This document shows, one piece after another, positions 6,117-7,567 of a stretch of 7,567 nt of DNA. The stretch comes from Azoarcus sp. (GTDB lineage: Bacteria; Pseudomonadota; Gammaproteobacteria; Burkholderiales; Rhodocyclaceae), in assembly GCA_023230755.1 (NCBI GenBank), contig JALNWS010000190.1, forward strand, positions 1 to 7,567. The letters run 5' to 3'. Every line of letters starts with the position of its first letter. Within the stretch, counting starts at the first letter, position 1. Below the pieces are notes generated by a model that saw only the letters and a program-made list of their open reading frames with translations, did no database searches and was not told the DNA's origin. The translations under genes were made by a program, and so were the position numbers.

Positions 6117-6122
6117 TATAAT
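6117..6122 (+). promoter_or_regulatory. Possible -10 box of an rpoD promoter
   Basis: A perfect TATAAT begins on the base after the dnaG stop codon, 42 bases before the rpoD ATG. A second hexamer, TATAGT, overlaps it at 6112-6117. The nearest -35-like TTGCCA (6085-6090) is too far for either (26 or 21 bp), so the promoter is incomplete by this reading. An activator or another sigma factor could compensate. Confidence 0.4.
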
Positions 6123-6154
6123 TTTCGGTTTACCCATTTATTTCGCCCTGATTC

Positions 6155-6160
6155 GAGGAG
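6155..6160 (+). promoter_or_regulatory. Ribosome binding site of rpoD
   Basis: GAGGAG lies 4 bases before the ATG at 6165. It is a strong site, in contrast to dnaG just upstream, and it fixes the rpoD start. Confidence 0.75.
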
Positions 6161-6164
6161 TGCC

Positions 6165-7567
<1,403 letters not shown>

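Overview
This window is ordinary housekeeping chromosome from a moderately GC-rich proteobacterium, most likely a betaproteobacterium (Rhodocyclales-like, e.g. the Azoarcus/Thauera group). The lineage is inferred from three things: the protein sequences, the short H-NS protein with a C-terminal YRNP...GRGRKP module, and the gene order. It was not tested by any search. No mobile element, CRISPR array, tRNA, rRNA, toxin-antitoxin pair or defence system is visible. I found no convincing undescribed system.

Layout, left to right. The window opens inside xerD (+, C-terminal 183 residues). Next on the same strand are a YbaK/EbsC-type aminoacyl-tRNA deacylase gene and a small H-NS-family gene that ends in a clear intrinsic terminator. 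folB (dihydroneopterin aldolase) lies on the minus strand, convergent with the H-NS gene and divergent from plsY (glycerol-3-phosphate acyltransferase, +). plsY converges on tsaD (-, tRNA t6A synthesis), with only 28 bp between the stops. tsaD is divergent from rpsU (+), which begins the classical macromolecular synthesis operon rpsU-dnaG-rpoD (ribosomal protein S21, primase, primary sigma factor). The window ends inside rpoD, in sigma region 2.

How the genes fit together. rpsU, dnaG and rpoD serve initiation of translation, replication and transcription. A near-consensus sigma70 promoter (TTGCCA, 17 bp, TATATT) lies 41 bp upstream of rpsU. A perfect 17-bp hairpin with a T-run sits between rpsU and dnaG, and dnaG has no visible Shine-Dalgarno sequence. 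Together these should give much S21 and little primase from one promoter, as in the E. coli operon. A TATAAT hexamer overlaps the dnaG stop codon and could be part of a separate rpoD promoter. The neighbours folB, plsY and tsaD also lie near this operon in E. coli, so the cluster is an old arrangement. Every stretch between genes is under 200 bp. The longest (about 180 bp before the H-NS gene) is AT-rich and holds only a weak promoter candidate.
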